Below, one piece after another: positions 19,424-32,194 of a stretch of 64,000 nucleotides of DNA. The stretch comes from Adineta vaga (taxonomy: Eukaryota > Rotifera): positions 372,001 to 436,000 of the forward strand of contig CP075492.1 in assembly GCA_021613535.1 (NCBI GenBank), in the 5' to 3' direction. The notes under the pieces were generated by a model that searched no databases, was not told the DNA's origin, and saw only the letters and a program-made list of their open reading frames with translations. Each line of letters opens with the position of its first letter. Position 1 is the stretch's first letter. Position numbers and translations under genes: made by a program.

Positions 19424-21144
19424 TTATGTATGACGATTACATTTCTTTTCAAAATGTTTTAATCCATTAATTGTTTCTCCGCATAGAAAACAATATTGTT
19501 CTAAACAGTCCTCACATACAATCAAATTATCATCGCCTATTTTAACATTCAGCTTTTGACATGCAATATCTGGACATGCTTTCACTCGTTTGACGATAGC
19601 CGAACCGAGAAATGATCGATTATTAATTACAACTGTCTCGTCTTCAGCAGATATTTTTGCTAAAAGAAAGAAAATCTTTAATTCGATTTTGAAAAATAAG
19701 CGATTTCAAACCTGTATCTATTTTTTTATTTATTTCTTCTTTCATTGATTCGACAGATTGATCCATAGAAGAATGATATAACAATGAGGTCATCTTAGGA
19801 CTGTTATATCCCTCTGCCGTAGTCCAACAAAAACCATGACCGCATCTTGAACAGCGCATATGTAGACAACCACCATTTTTTTCAATTCTAACATGACAAT
19901 TTGGACATAACTGACTATTAATTGCTTCCATTCGTTCAGCATTTAAAACTGCTTCTAATAAAGCATTTTCTTCCGATAAATCAATAGTAACTTCACGATA
20001 ATGTTGTTCAGCAAGTTCTTTTTCAGCGGCAGCTTTCTGTTCTTTTTCGATTCGAGCGAATTCTTCTTCAGCTTTGTCCTCTTGTTTGGCAGATTTTTTT
20101 CGATCTTTTTTTTCTTGCTTTCGAATTGTTTCAAGTTGTTTTTCTTTTTGTAATCTTAAATGTTTAATTAGATAATCTCGTGGACATTTGTCTTCGGAAT
20201 GAAATACTTCTTTACATTTCTTACAAAATGTAAAACGACATTGTTCACAAATCGCTAATCTATCATCATCATTGCCGGTAAGAACAGCTGAGTGACATCT
20301 AAAGAGATTTATTATTTATGTTTTCTTATTTGACAACTGACCTTGGACACCAGATGATATCATTCATTGATTCTAAAGCATGTTGTAATGTGATTCGTTC
20401 ATATCTCTCATACAATTGATCATCGCGAATAATTTGTTTGATTTCATTTGGAAGTAATGCTTTTTGACATTCAATTTGCGGACAAACGAGTCTTTCACCA
20501 AATCGACCATTTTTTATTGCCATTCGAACATAATTATTTAGACATGTTTGACAATAAAAGTGTCCACAAGGATAAAGACGAATACAATCAGTTCCTGAAA
20601 TAATATTAGCACAGATCAAACAGGTCTGGAGGTGATTTTGAAACTGTTTGTCTTCTTGTTCATTGTTATAACTAATTAAAGACTGATAGATTTCATCAGT
20701 ATTCTCTGTTAAATAGCCATTCAGGGCTCGTGGTTCATGGTTTTGTTCATCGTTGTTTGTCGTATCAAGGATTAGTTCATTGGTGATTTGCTGTCGAATC
20801 AATTCGATCCAATCAAAAACACAAACTTCATCTTTCACGAAGGAACAATCATCTAGTTGTTGACAAAGACGTTGCAGAGATGATTTCGAAAAATAAAAAC
20901 ATGAGAGAAGAAATGAAGGAGGAGAATCACTTGGATATTCATTGTGATAATGAATAACGAGAGAGAATGATGGTAAATGATGAATAATCGATGTTTTGTC
21001 GTTGTATCGAAGATGAAATGGTTGAACTAGATCAAAATCGATGGAAATTTCATATTGAGTATAGTCATGAAGAAGACGAAATTTAGTATCGAATATTGAT
21101 TGTAATGCCAAGATTTCATCTGCTTGTTTTTCTTGATTCGTCAT
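19424..21144 (-). CDS. RBR-type E3 ubiquitin ligase, RNF14-like (RWD + RING1-IBR-RING2)
   Basis: Three exons: 20,342-21,144, 19,712-20,298 and 19,424-19,659. Introns are 43 and 52 nt and phases agree, giving 541 aa. Residues about 5-115 form an RWD domain ([21 protein letters not shown]). RING1 follows at about 174-230 ([26 protein letters not shown]). The IBR straddles intron 1 ([17 protein letters not shown]). A Lys/Glu-rich coiled coil comes next. RING2 starts at about residue 398 ([14 protein letters not shown]) with the acceptor Cys in NGGCLHM, then [10 protein letters not shown]. Order and length fit the RNF14/ARA54 group, which transfers ubiquitin by a RING-HECT hybrid mechanism in the cytosol or nucleus. 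All key cysteines seen are intact. It is convergent with the oxygenase remnant. Confidence 0.9.
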
Positions 21145-21470
21145 CGAGATTCTAATGTATGATCATGTGAACCACGAGGAATGAGTGTCTTACTTCATTC
21201 TGACGTAATTACAATATTACATCAGAAAGCGATGAAAGGAAAGAAAAAACATGAATCACGACAACACCGATAAAAGAGAAAGACGCTATGATTGTCAGAA
21301 TATAATAGTGGTTACTAACCCCGTTCTCTTTCTTGTAATCTCATCACTAATAGACGAAAGAATACAAAGACAGAATTAGGAATTCTGTATTCAATGAAGG
21401 CCGATATATAATAGGAGAAAAGTTTTATGAGATGAAAAAATGCAAAAGGAAAGAGAGTATGTTTATCGAT
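21145..21470. other. Intergenic, promoter side of the RBR ligase
   Basis: 326 nt upstream of the RBR ligase start. It should contain the promoter and 5' UTR; no specific motif was recognised. Confidence 0.35.
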
Positions 21471-21818
21471 TTAATCAGTGAAGAGAACATTGCATATATA
21501 ACCACGCTGTTTCTGTTCAATCAGAGTGTTATAATGCATCGCTAACATGCAGCAATGTTTACGGCGACATAGATGTGATCTATACCACCATTCTGATTCA
21601 GCTAAAAGACCAGGATGCTCATCTGTAATACGTGTTAAGATTCCTGTGCAGACAATTGAAGCGGTAGGATCGTTGAAGTCAACGACAAGTTTGCCATGAG
21701 GGTCAACCACCCACTCAAGAACAAACTGCACCTATTTACCAGATTTAAAGAACTTTTTTCTAGTAGATGCTTCAATTAGCTTCACTTGCGCATATCTTGG
21801 ATGAGCAGCATAATTCAT
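21471..21818 (-). pseudogene. Unknown 116-codon gene with one in-frame TAG
   Basis: The frame runs from ATG at 21,818 through FFKSGK, a TAG at 21,732-21,734, and then VQFVLEWVVDPHGKLVVDFN to the stop at 21,471. Sequence on both sides of the stop reads like one protein (VCTGILTRITDEHPG, EWWYRSHLCRRKHCC). The stop is one C-to-T change from a Gln codon. An alternative is a separate exon starting after the TAG, since TAG/GTGCAG could be an acceptor, but no matching donor spacing exists. I do not recognise the family. It has four cysteines in the C-terminal third and no signal peptide. Confidence 0.5.
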
Positions 21819-21851
21819 CGATGGAGTAATATATATATATATTCCAGCACC

Positions 21852-21905
21852 GTGGGTGTGGGTGTGGGTTAAGCGTATAGCTTGACCTACACCCACACCC
21901 ACCCT
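21852..21905. repeat. Telomere-like foldback unit 4
   Basis: A near-perfect hairpin: GTGGGTGTGGGTGTGGGTTA, loop AGCGTATAGCTTGACC, then TACACCCACACCCACCC. It is the clearest member of the family. Confidence 0.85.
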
Positions 21906-22615
21906 ATATCTAAAAGGTAGATAAAAGGGTATAGCACACTGTGAGAAACGGTTAAAAAGGGTATATTATACGTTGCATTTTGATAAACGCTTTAAAGGTT
22001 AATCATTCATCGAATTTTTTTTTCAGTGTAGTTCTTAAGCGGAACATCGTGACATCTTTCATACGAATTAATGGACTATGTCGAATAGTTTTATTGGTCG
22101 AGGGACTAGATTAGCTGGGCAGTCTGTTAAATGTAATTTTCATATTTCTTTCACGAATGACTCGACCAAATATTTAACTTTATAACAGAATTTGCAAAAT
22201 TTTATTTATTAAGATTATCTGATGGACTTTGTATACTTCATCACTTGTTTAGTATTACTTTGTTTTTGTTTCTGTTTCTTTATATATATATATATATACA
22301 TTTCCCTAGAAATATATTCTCTTGGCGTTCTCTCTTTACTCTTTCACTCCTGATCTCTTGCCTTGATCTTATACACACTGCATTCTTTCGAGTGATATTG
22401 CGTTCGATTATATTATTATCTTCTTTATATTCATTTCTTTGCTTTATGCCCTCGAAACATCGTCTCAGTATAAATACATGTGCTTTTCTACTTACAAATA
22501 GTTCAACACCAACAAATTTCGTGTGCAAATATTCAATATCTTCAATATCAATTAAAATTTTATTTCATTGCCTTGCTTATTAAATCATTCATTTCGTCTG
22601 CAACATCAAACAAAC
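21906..22615. other. Flank of the hAT transposase, left end not found
   Basis: AT-rich with a TATATATATATATA run at about 22,281-22,298. The left inverted repeat expected to match the right end at 26,205 was not found here. The open frames at 22,245-22,583 and its antisense are not convincing. Confidence 0.35.
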
Positions 22616-25600
22616 ATGACTTCCAAATCAATTTTGAAAAATCTTAGTAATATCTCCATTACAAACCGATTCGAAAATGAAGCAAGCAGCAATGGAAAAC
22701 ATTCGAATCGAACAACGTCATTTTTATCAAATACCACTACAATAACATCCAAAAAAGATCATAGTTCTCAAGCTGATGAATTTGCCACTGATGATGATGG
22801 GAATATGAATCATATTAACAATAAATCAAAAACTTCAAAAGATGGTGTCGTTGTAACATCAAAGGATGGTGATTTAAGTGTTACAACAGATGAAACAGTA
22901 GTCGTACAAAAATCAAAGGTGTGACAATATGCCACACGTTGTCCGAATTCTAATTTTTCAATATGTTTATTGTGTTCGGATGATAAAAAAATTTCAACAA
23001 ACAATGGATCAACATCTACGCTACGAAAACATTTGATATCAAAGCATCATTTGCATGAATTAATACTTCCTGATGATAAACGTAAACGTGTTGCATCCTC
23101 AATTAGTGATGAAAAAATGCAGCATTTCCATGAACTTTTCATTGAATGCATAATACGTGATGGGAGAACATTTAACGATCTCCAGAAGATGGGATTGAAA
23201 TTTGCTTTGCAACAAATAATACCAGATTATTATATTTAAATAATTAATCTATAAATATTAAATTCAGTATAAGAAATTGTGTGTTAATTAATAAGCAATA
23301 GTAACGATTATGACATTGAGCTACTTTGTCAGTATTTCTATTTTTCTATCTTGTTTTTGTATAGGTTATGAACCATCCACTCGATATACAGTAGTTCGTC
23401 GTCTGAAGCATCTGCATAAATTTTACTTCAATAAATTATCTGATGAATTAGCATCTATTAATGATATATCGATAACTTTGGATTTGTGGAGCAACAGACA
23501 CATGCGTTCATTTTTAGTAATTACTGGTCATTACTTCCCTTCGAATGATTTTGAATTAAAATCAACAGTTTTAAGCTTCTCAACATTTAATACTCATCAT
23601 AAAGCTGTCGATATTCGTCGAGTATTGGAAATGAAATTAAAAGAACTTAATGTATTACATAAAGTTATTCGAGTGACCTGTGATGGTGGAAAAAATGTAG
23701 TACGTGCAATTCTTGATTTACATTCAAATGTGGATCGTATCTGGTGTATCGCACATCGACTTCATCTTTGTATTACAAATGGATTTGGTTTTTGGAAGGT
23801 GAAAAAAATTGATAATGGAAATAATGTACCAACATTTCGACAAAGTAATCATAACTTTTGTATTTAACCTTTCATCACATGAATAAAACGAACGGATGAT
23901 AGGTGTAATAAAAGTAGAAAAATATTTTATCAAAATTCCAGTGATAATTTTTTTATCCTCATATTTTAGTCAAAATAAAATAAAAATTTTATATTGAGAT
24001 TGACTTATTTTCAAGAATCTTCCGATCTTCTTACTAAAACAGTAATTGAAAAAGCTAATCGATCGTACAATTTTTTATTCTTATTTATCAATATATGATA
24101 CGTAAATCGTTGATGAGCAGTTCACAAAAGTAGATGATTATGCTTCAATAAATGTGAACATATACTTTTCTTTGTCTTAGATACTTCAATTACGACGTCG
24201 AATAATCAACAAAATGGAACCGAAGATATTGCTTATTCAGATAATGATTCTGATACCGATGAACTCGTTGAAGTGAATCCACATTCTTTTATTAACGATT
24301 CAGATAATGATGAAGCAGAAGAACATTATGATTCTGATGAAGAAGATTTATTATCCAATGATAGCAATGAAGAAATTGAAGATAATTGGACAAATGATGT
24401 TGTTGATGCAAGTTTTGATATTGTTTATGAACAAGAACTTATTATAGGTGTATTGAAAAAATGTCGTGCATTGGTATCAATGGTAAAACGCTCAACAGTG
24501 ATCACATTATTCTTTGATACAGAACGAAAAAAGAAAAATATCAAAAGAAATTTATGTAATGATATTAAATCTCGATGGAACAGCACATATGTTATGATTG
24601 ATTCTTTCATAGTTCTCCGAGAGCTTGTTCAAAATTTATTTTATTTTAAACATGATTTAAAAATAATATCAAAACAAATTGAAAAGCTTTCTAGTTATGA
24701 ATTAAGTGGTGATGATTGGAATACGTTAATGGCATTACACTATGTTCTGAAACCATTCTATCATGCCACCAGAGTGATGTCTGGTCGCGAATATCCATCA
24801 ATTGGATTGGCTTTTAATTTACTTATACGTACAAGAAAGGTTTTACAAAATCATTCGTAAAAGGAAAATTTATTTGTGAAAAAACTCAAACAATTATTAC
24901 TCAAACAATATCTTCATTATTTCGAAAATGATCATGAACAAATGGAATTATTAAAAGTGACTAATTATAACTTAAATAACTATTGATACGCATCATTGTT
25001 CTAATTTTCGTCGACGATTTATTTTAAATTACGATTTGTAATTTTTAGTTCCACTCGTACTTTGATCCAGCAGGATATGCAACACTTATTGATAGTCAAA
25101 AACGATCAATAGAACACAACATTAAAAGAATTGTAACTGATGAATTATTAAATGCATCAACATCGATAACAGAAATATCACCGATTAGTTTAACTGCCGC
25201 AATAGCAACAACAACAGGTGAATCACTAAATGAACCAGATTCAACTATGAATTCAAAAATTGCGATGGATATGTTTAATGATTCAATTGGTGAAATTTTA
25301 TACGAAGGAAATCAATCTAATCGACATAAAAAAGCGGTGATCATTGAAGAACTTCACAATTATCGTAAACATGTTGGTCATTTTAATCTAAATCATAAAT
25401 GTGATGCAGCATCTGCAATTAAATTTTGGAAAATATATGGTGAATCAATTCCAAATTTGAAAATACTCGTAAAAAGAATGCTCAGTACACCTGGCACCTC
25501 TGTGCCGAGTGAGAGCTGTTTTAGCATTTCTTCATTTTTGGGTAGGAAAGAACGTGCAGCTCTTAGTGGTGATAATCTTTCTTTATGTGTTTTTCTAAAG

Positions 25601-25618
25601 GACAAAATAAGTTTTTGA
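22616..25618 (+). pseudogene. hAT-superfamily transposase, decayed multi-exon copy
   Basis: The start is ATG at 22,616. A Ser/Thr/Asp-rich N-terminus leads to a BED zinc finger (CLLC, then LRKHLISKHH). A TGA at 22,922 falls in the finger's entry, where Trp is normal (KV[stop]QYATR). The catalytic core lies at 23,367-23,867 (ITLDLWSNRH, VTCDGGKNV, IWCIAHRLHL). After a gap or intron, 24,180-24,958 encodes an acidic stretch and SRWNSTYVMIDSF. An acceptor near 25,050 opens the last exon, which ends in the hAT dimerisation domain (LVKRMLSTPGTSVPSESCFS). At least one nonsense codon is present, and one exon ends at an in-frame TAA at about 24,858. The copy is probably inactive. Confidence 0.85.
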
Positions 25619-25987
25619 AATCAAAATGTTTTCAAAATGTTTTGTTCTTGTTTCTTCTCTCTTCTTCTCTTAAATGCAATATGGACGATATTCACTTGAA
25701 AATTATTTTATCAACCTATTTTATTTTTATCTTTTTATATATCTTTGATTATATCTATTCTATTATTTGTTTTATTACTTCCTACATCTACATTTCGTGA
25801 ATTTCAATTGTTGAAAGACAGATTTCTTTGTCTAGTCCACAACTGTCTTTCTCTCAATTTACATTAAGCCATGTTTTTTGCCGAAGATGTGATAGTTATT
25901 TTTTATAAAATTCTTCGATGATAGTTTTTTTTGTTATTCTAACCATTGTTTACTATACAACGTAGTAAACAAATTAATCATAAGATG
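25619..25987. other. 3' flank inside the hAT-like element
   Basis: AT-rich sequence between the transposase stop and the CAGTG-rich end. No gene was recognised. Confidence 0.35.
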
Positions 25988-26205
25988 TCAGTGAAATCAG
26001 TGTCACTGGCATTATCAGTGCACCGAGAGTATTAGTGCATCAGTGGTCAGTGATACAAAAACACCGGTGTTCCAGTGCTATCAGTGTCAGTCACCAGTGA
26101 GGATCAGTGAAATACTGACAGTGCGCTATCAGTGCACACTGACGATCAGTATCAGTGTAACAGTTTCAGTTTTTTCAGTATTGTCACTGACGCCGCACAT
26201 CCCTA
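25988..26205. mobile_element. hAT-like transposon end with about 25 CAGTG subterminal motifs
   Basis: ATCAGTG/TCAGTG/CAGTG words recur in both orientations over about 200 nt, ending in GTCACTGACGCCGCACATCCCTA. The last bases match the inverse of a hAT-like end (TAGGGATGTGCGG). Receptor coding sequence starts at the very next base. The dense subterminal motif is the expected transposase binding array. Confidence 0.75.
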
Positions 26206-28010
26206 TTTAATGCATCTCGATGTCCAAAATATTTATCCTGTTCAATAGATATTGGAATACATAATGGTCTTCATTGTTGTAATGGAATTAATATAACTCG
26301 TACAATAATTAAAATGTGGTTTTCACTTGAAAATATTTTTCCAAATATTTTTAGAAATTGTTTTGAAACAACTCGAGATGAAAGAAGAATTCTTTCGAAT
26401 TTACAAAAGAGAAGTAATGAATTACATAAGAAATTTTTATTTGGATATTTTTGTGATGGTCAAGAAGATTTACCATATGATTATTATAACAAAATCGATA
26501 CAGATGAAAGTGATTGTTATTTATGGCCATGTAATAATCCATATACTCGATGTAATCAATATTCAACTTGTTTAAATGGTCTTGATGAACTCAATTGTTC
26601 AGGTAGTCATTGTTCATCTAATGAACTTTTTTGTAAATATAATGGCGGTGCACGACCTCCTGAAAATTATTGTATATCTGTATTAAATTTAGCAGAAGAA
26701 TATATAAATATTGATACAACTAAATATCTTGAACGTATTATACATATAGTTAATGAAACAATCAATAATATGAAAAAATTATTTATTTTGGAATGAAAAT
26801 AAATGTATTACTATAGAATATAATAATAATAATAAAACTCATTCTCTTATTGGAAATAATGATGATGTATGTTTAATACCAAATTTTCGTCGAACTCTTG
26901 GTTTATTACAAAATGTTGTTATGAAAAATGAAAAAAGATTATGTCGTTTTCGTTTTCCTCTTATTCCGAATGATGTACAACGTCCATTTCTTCAATCATT
27001 ACGTTTAGGATATTTTCCATCAGTTATTATTCCGAAAGTTTCTCATCAATCAACTTTAATTGAATTTAATGAACCAATTAGTAAAGATCTTGAAAGAAAT
27101 GATCATAATGATTGGTATTGTAATCGAGGATTTTCTATTCTATATGAAAATAATGAAACAATTCGATGTCTTTGTCCACCAAGTTATTTTGGTTCACAAT
27201 GTCAATGGCAAAATCAACGTATTAGTTTAACAATTCAATTAAAATATTATAGTTTTATATATGAAATGCATATATTTCAAGTTATTATTATGCTTTTAAA
27301 TGATCAAGGAGATATTTTACCATATTATGAACAAATAATTTATGTACCTAAACGTGATTGTGGAATAAAATATAATTTATATTCACTTTATCCTAATCGT
27401 CCAAAAAATATTTCAATAAATTATTCAATTCGTATTGATATTTTTAATCGAATAACATTAACATATTGGTCAAGTTAGTATTTATCAATTTTATTTCCAT
27501 TTTTACCTATTAATCGAATTTCAACACATTTATTAATACCTTTAAATCCTCAACAAATAGAATTATCATGTTCATTATCATGTGGAAATTATGGTAAATG
27601 TATAAAATATATTAATAAAAATTCATCCTATTTTTGTCAATGTAATTCAGGTTATTCGGGATTAAATTGTCAAATAAAACATAATTGTTCTTGTTCATTT
27701 GATTCATTTTGTGTTAGTTCATCAATTTGTATTTGTTCATTATATAAATTTGGTGAAAAATGTTATTTAAAACATACAATATTAATATTTATTTTTGGAT
27801 TTATTAATGGATTATTTTCTATTACAACATTTCGTATGAAACAAAATCAAATTATTGGTTGTGGAATTTATTTATGAATATCTGGATGGATTTCTATTTT
27901 AATTATATTTCTATTATTAATTAAATATATTCATTTAATTTTATCACAAATGAATATTTATAATAATCGTTTTATTTTAAATTTTAATTGTATTTTATTA
28001 GATATGTTAA

Positions 28011-31000
28011 CCCTTTACCCCCCACCACTAATCCAGAAGAGCTGGTATTAATTTGACCATAGCAATAAATAATAGAAGTGCTCAATATAACACTGGTACC
28101 ATTGAATTTAAGTGAAGCTGTTTCCCTGTGGAGATATAGAATGGGTCATTTTTGACCCATTAGTCTTGAATGACATAAAAACTGGAATTTTTATTAGTCT
28201 GTTTCTTTTTACGATTATTCCAAGTTGTTGGCTTTTCTACCTAAACAAATGTAGAATTTTCTTCATATTACGAACTGCTTCCAGGAAAAGAATTCTTTTT
28301 CAGAATAATATACGCTAAGTTTAATTTTATTACAATGAAAATTTACAAGAAAAAAATAACAACAAATCAACATCAATCTATCATATATATATATATATAT
28401 TTATTTATTTTTGCAATGATAAGTTTTAAAGCAATTACGTGATGCATTAAGACATAGATGTACTTGACATTTAGAACAATATGTGTTTGTCTTCATTGTA
28501 CAATCTTCATTTTTACATCGAAGTCGTAAATTTTGCTGAATTTGTGGCCAATGTTCTATTCCATCAAAACGAGTGTCATTTGAAATAATCGAAGCAATTT
28601 CTCTTTTTCTTTTTTACGGTGGACTAGCAATACTTTCGTCATCATCTGATTCTGAAGATTGATTTCGTGTTGTTGATTGTTTTGATATTCGACGTTCAAT
28701 AGTTTTTGGTTCACACAACATCAGCTTGCCTATTGCCATTTTAAAATAAAATAAACGAGTACATCTCCAATTAGTATTATTATTTGACATATGTTTCCAT
28801 AAAATCCAAGCATTTACCACCATTAAATCAAATATTCTCCATGCAATAGATATATACCATTTTTTTGATCGAAATGGTATAGGATGTAAAGCACATAACA
28901 TGTCAACTTTATCGACTCCACCCATATTCGTATTATAAGCTTTAACTATTTGTGGTGCATCAACATCTACCTTTCGATTTTCTTCTTTACTCCATCTTGA
29001 TAATTGAATAATAGGATTAATACCAACTGAATTTGATCCCATTAATACACGTTTACGGTCTTTCCAAGCAACTACAATAACTTTTTGATCCTTCGACACC
29101 AAATAATCAAAATAACCTCTTGGATATTTTTTCATCAGTTTTCCTGATTTAATTGGACAATTTTTAATACGATTTGCTCTCAATGTACATGTTAATCCAT
29201 AACCATATTTATTCATATCATATAATAAGACTAATGAACCAAAATAATTGTCGATGAAAATATGAGACCCTTTTGGTACATTTTCTAAGAAATCAATAAC
29301 AACCATTCCTGATTCACCATACCGTTTTACCTTATCATGTTCTTCATCTAATTTTGCATTTACTTCATTGATTCGATGTTTTAAACGTGTTTCAAGTGTA
29401 GATGAATCTGTCGTATGACGAGGTTTTTTGTTGTTGTGTAACATCTTTACGTTCACTAGCACCACGATATAATTTTATTTGATATGTATATCCGGAAACA
29501 CCAGATAATGACCAAAATTTAAAACCCCGCTTTCGAGGTTTTTTTGGAAGATATTGTTTATAATGTTTTGGTGCTGTTGTACCTTTAAATCCTATCATTT
29601 GCTCATCTATTGAAACATATTGTTCTTGTTCTACTACTGAATTGCATTGAATATTGAAGAATTGAATCAAAGGTTGTATTTTATCACTGGGTTGTGCTTG
29701 AAGAATGTTATCACCAAAATGTAATGAACGTAACAGTTCATTAATACGATTTCGACTTATGTTCTTCATGACGATATCTGCACCAAACGAAGCTGACCAA
29801 TAATCAGATTTACATGGTAATTTACATAATGATGAATAGAATAAAAAACCAATCAAACGATAAAGATCTAAATTATTCATAGGTTCTTGTTTGAAATTGT
29901 TTTGTGTAGCATATAAATTCGATTGTTGAACGATGTATTCCACAATTTCTTGTGTTAAAAATAGGTTGAAAAAATCATATGGTGATGGATATTTTGGTAA
30001 ATGTATGTCACTCTTTAACATAAACTCTTTGTCAAAAACAAGTACATCTGGTTCAAAATTTGTTTTTCTTGACCATTCAATATTTTTATGATCATCTTCT
30101 AACAGTTCCTTATCAATATCATTTATATCAATATTATTTAAATCAATATCACTACCACTAATTTCTTCTTCTGAATCACTTTGCATTTGATCATGAATAT
30201 CATAATCTTCATCATCTTCTGAATTAGAAGTCGATAGGTTAGCTTCATCACCTTCACTGTAATCACCATCAGTATTCAGACAATATAAAATATCTGAATC
30301 TGATGAATCTGTTGTATTAGTATTTTGAGACATTATCAGAAAAAGAGAAAAAATAGTATTCTAAAAGAAAGAAAATACAGTAAAGTGAAATAGTAGCTAG
30401 ATCGTGTTTATTAAATGTATGCGATGCAAATGAATAAAGTTGTTTTATTGAATAAACGCTGTATGTTTATACAAAAAGAAAAAGAGAAGGGAAAGGATGA
30501 CGAGAAAAATCTGCGATTTTATGCTTTTCGTCCAAATATATACAAAGAACTCACTTAAACAAGATGAAAATAAAGGAAAGAAAAGTGCTTTTCTTTGGTT
30601 AGTCAGTCGTGTCATCATACAAACTATGTATACTTTCAATTAAAGTCGAGAACGAATTGTTTTTTCGCTAATTATTAGTAATAATACATGTTTTTAGTAT
30701 GAAGAGGTTATTAATAATAAGTTTATATTGAAAACCAATCATCGGCACAAAAATCCAATTTTAACGTCATTCACGACCAATGGGTCATTTTTGACCCAAT
30801 GTGTTTCAACCAATGGTGTTCTCTCGAATTAAATGAATCTTTTTTTAATTGTATATGTATAAAGACATGATGACCTTCGTAATATATATCAACCATTCAA
30901 ACAAGAAAAGGATCAACTCGTTAAAAGATGCTATATAAATAAATGAATAAATTGAAATTTTTCACTTTTTTGAAAAATCATGATTTTGAGGCGCTAATAT

Positions 31001-31159
31001 CTTAACGAAAGAACAACAAAAAAAGTTTAAATTTTTAACAATTTATAGCTTATTGAGTGCTCTGCGCAATATCCCAAAACCACTGTGATCCCGTATTTGA
31101 TTGGCTCAAACAGACAGTTTTTATGAATGGGTCAAAAATGACCCACTGGGGGTAAAGGG
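28011..31159. mobile_element. piggyBac transposon, 3149 bp, in TTAA
   Basis: The ends are CCCTTTACCCCC and GGGGGTAAAGGG, with TTAA at 28,007-28,010 and 31,160-31,163, the exact target used by piggyBac elements. Subterminal palindromes TGGGTCAAAAATGACCCA (or the inverse) occur at about 28,142, 30,780 and 31,131. The transposase is on the minus strand and broken. Intact ends mean it could still be mobilised in trans. Confidence 0.95.
28401..30333 (-). pseudogene. piggyBac transposase (PGBD3-like), broken
   Basis: The start is ATG at 30,333, with a long Asp/Glu/Ser-rich N-terminus. The DDE_Tnp_1_7 core follows: NNFKQEPMNNLDLYRLIGF, SIDEQMIGFKG, PKKPRKRGFKFW. A one-base shift in an A run near 29,425 moves the frame to the second half, with FIDNYFGS (second Asp) and NMGGVDKVDML (third Asp). 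An in-frame TAA at 28,614 precedes a C-terminal zinc-ribbon tail (FDGIEHWPQ, CSKCQVHLCLN, RNCF, YHCK). The strand normally carrying the first catalytic Asp (SGxxYDF in relatives) reads SGYTYQIKLY here, so that Asp seems to be Gln. One frameshift, one stop and a lost catalytic residue indicate an inactive protein. Confidence 0.85.
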
Positions 31160-31819
31160 TTAATTAAAATACTTTTAGCAGTAAATGATTGGCTTGATGG
31201 ATGTATTTCTATTGAACGTATTATAACAATTAAACAAGGTATTAAATTTAATCAAAATCAAAGTAAAAAAATAACTAAATGGATTATTATTTTTGTTTTT
31301 CTTATTACAATACTTAGTCATATACATGATCCATTTCATCGTCAATTAATTGATGATATTGATATTGATGAAAAACATATTTGGTGTATTGTTCAATATT
31401 CTTCTAGAATTAATAAATATAATTCATTTATAACATTATTTCATTTTTTAATACCATTTACAATAAATTTTATTTCAACAATAATAATAATAATAATATT
31501 ATTAGCTCATCATCGTTCAACAATTCAACCAAGATTATCTTATATTGAACATTTAAAAATACAATTTAAAGAACATAATCATCATTTTATAGCATCATTA
31601 ATATTAGTTATATTAGGATTACCTCGTCTTATTATATCATTTATAAGTGGATGTATGAAATCACCAAATTATTCTTTCTTATTTTTATCTGCTTATCTTC
31701 TTTCATTTTTACCATCAATAATGACATTTATTGTTTATGTATTACCATCAAAAACATATAAAAATCAATTTAATACTATTGCTCAAAAGACATGTCAACG
31801 TTTTCATATTCATATATGA

Positions 31820-32140
31820 TCACTATATATAGTCTTAAAAACTTTCTAACTTTAATGAATGTTCTAATTAAAAATCAAGTATTAAGATATTAGTTACTTC
31901 ATTTTAATATAATCTTTTTTGTATTGTATATCGTATTATATTCTTTAATAAAAAATGTTCGTAAAATTCTGTGAAGTAGCGATGTTCAACTACTTGATTG
32001 ACAATAATAGACGAATACTATATCGATATGTGCTTGATGTACACAAAAGCGTTTTATTATTTAGAAACATCGGGTTTATATAGGTTTACGAAAAGATCAG
32101 AAGACTAGAGAATACATATGACGCATAGAGAGAGCATGAC
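31820..32140. other. Intergenic, 3' of the receptor pseudogene
   Basis: AT-rich, with AATAAA near 31,949 that could serve polyadenylation. Nothing else was recognised. Confidence 0.3.
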
Positions 32141-32194
32141 GTGGGTGTGGGTGTGAGTATCTCACTTCTCTTCACACCTACACCCACATCCTCA
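32141..32194. repeat. Telomere-like foldback unit 5
   Basis: GTGGGTGTGGGTGTGAGTAT, a short loop, then CACACCTACACCCACATCC. The arms pair with a few mismatches. Confidence 0.75.

Larger units (their letters stand above)
26206..31819 (+). pseudogene. LDLa/EGF/7TM receptor copy, broken, with piggyBac inside
   Basis: A relative of the intact receptor at 54.3-59.0 kb. It begins in mid-protein at the transposon edge. The order is Cys-rich and LDLa-like segments (CYLWPCNNPYTRC, LNGLDELNC), an EGF-like piece (CLCPPSYFGSQC), a beta-rich region, more EGF-like repeats (CQCNSGYSGLNC), then the membrane segments. Defects are a frameshift near 26,775, TAG at 27,476 and TGA at 27,875. A whole piggyBac element is inserted at the TTAA at 28,007 in a membrane segment; after it the frame resumes exactly (LLAVNDWLDGCISIERI) and runs to TGA at 31,817. 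The tail includes PFHRQLIDD and LPRLIISFISGCMKS, as in the intact copy. The 5' part is missing. Outside these defects the coding quality is good. Confidence 0.85.

Noticed and set aside
22245-22583. A 112-aa protein in front of the hAT transposase
   Set aside because: It includes a TATATA run and low-complexity hydrophobic residues, and the real transposase start lies downstream in another frame.
22616-26205. A single intact hAT element from the transposase to the CAGTG-rich end
   Set aside because: No left inverted repeat or target duplication was found, so the link between the gene and this end is not proven.
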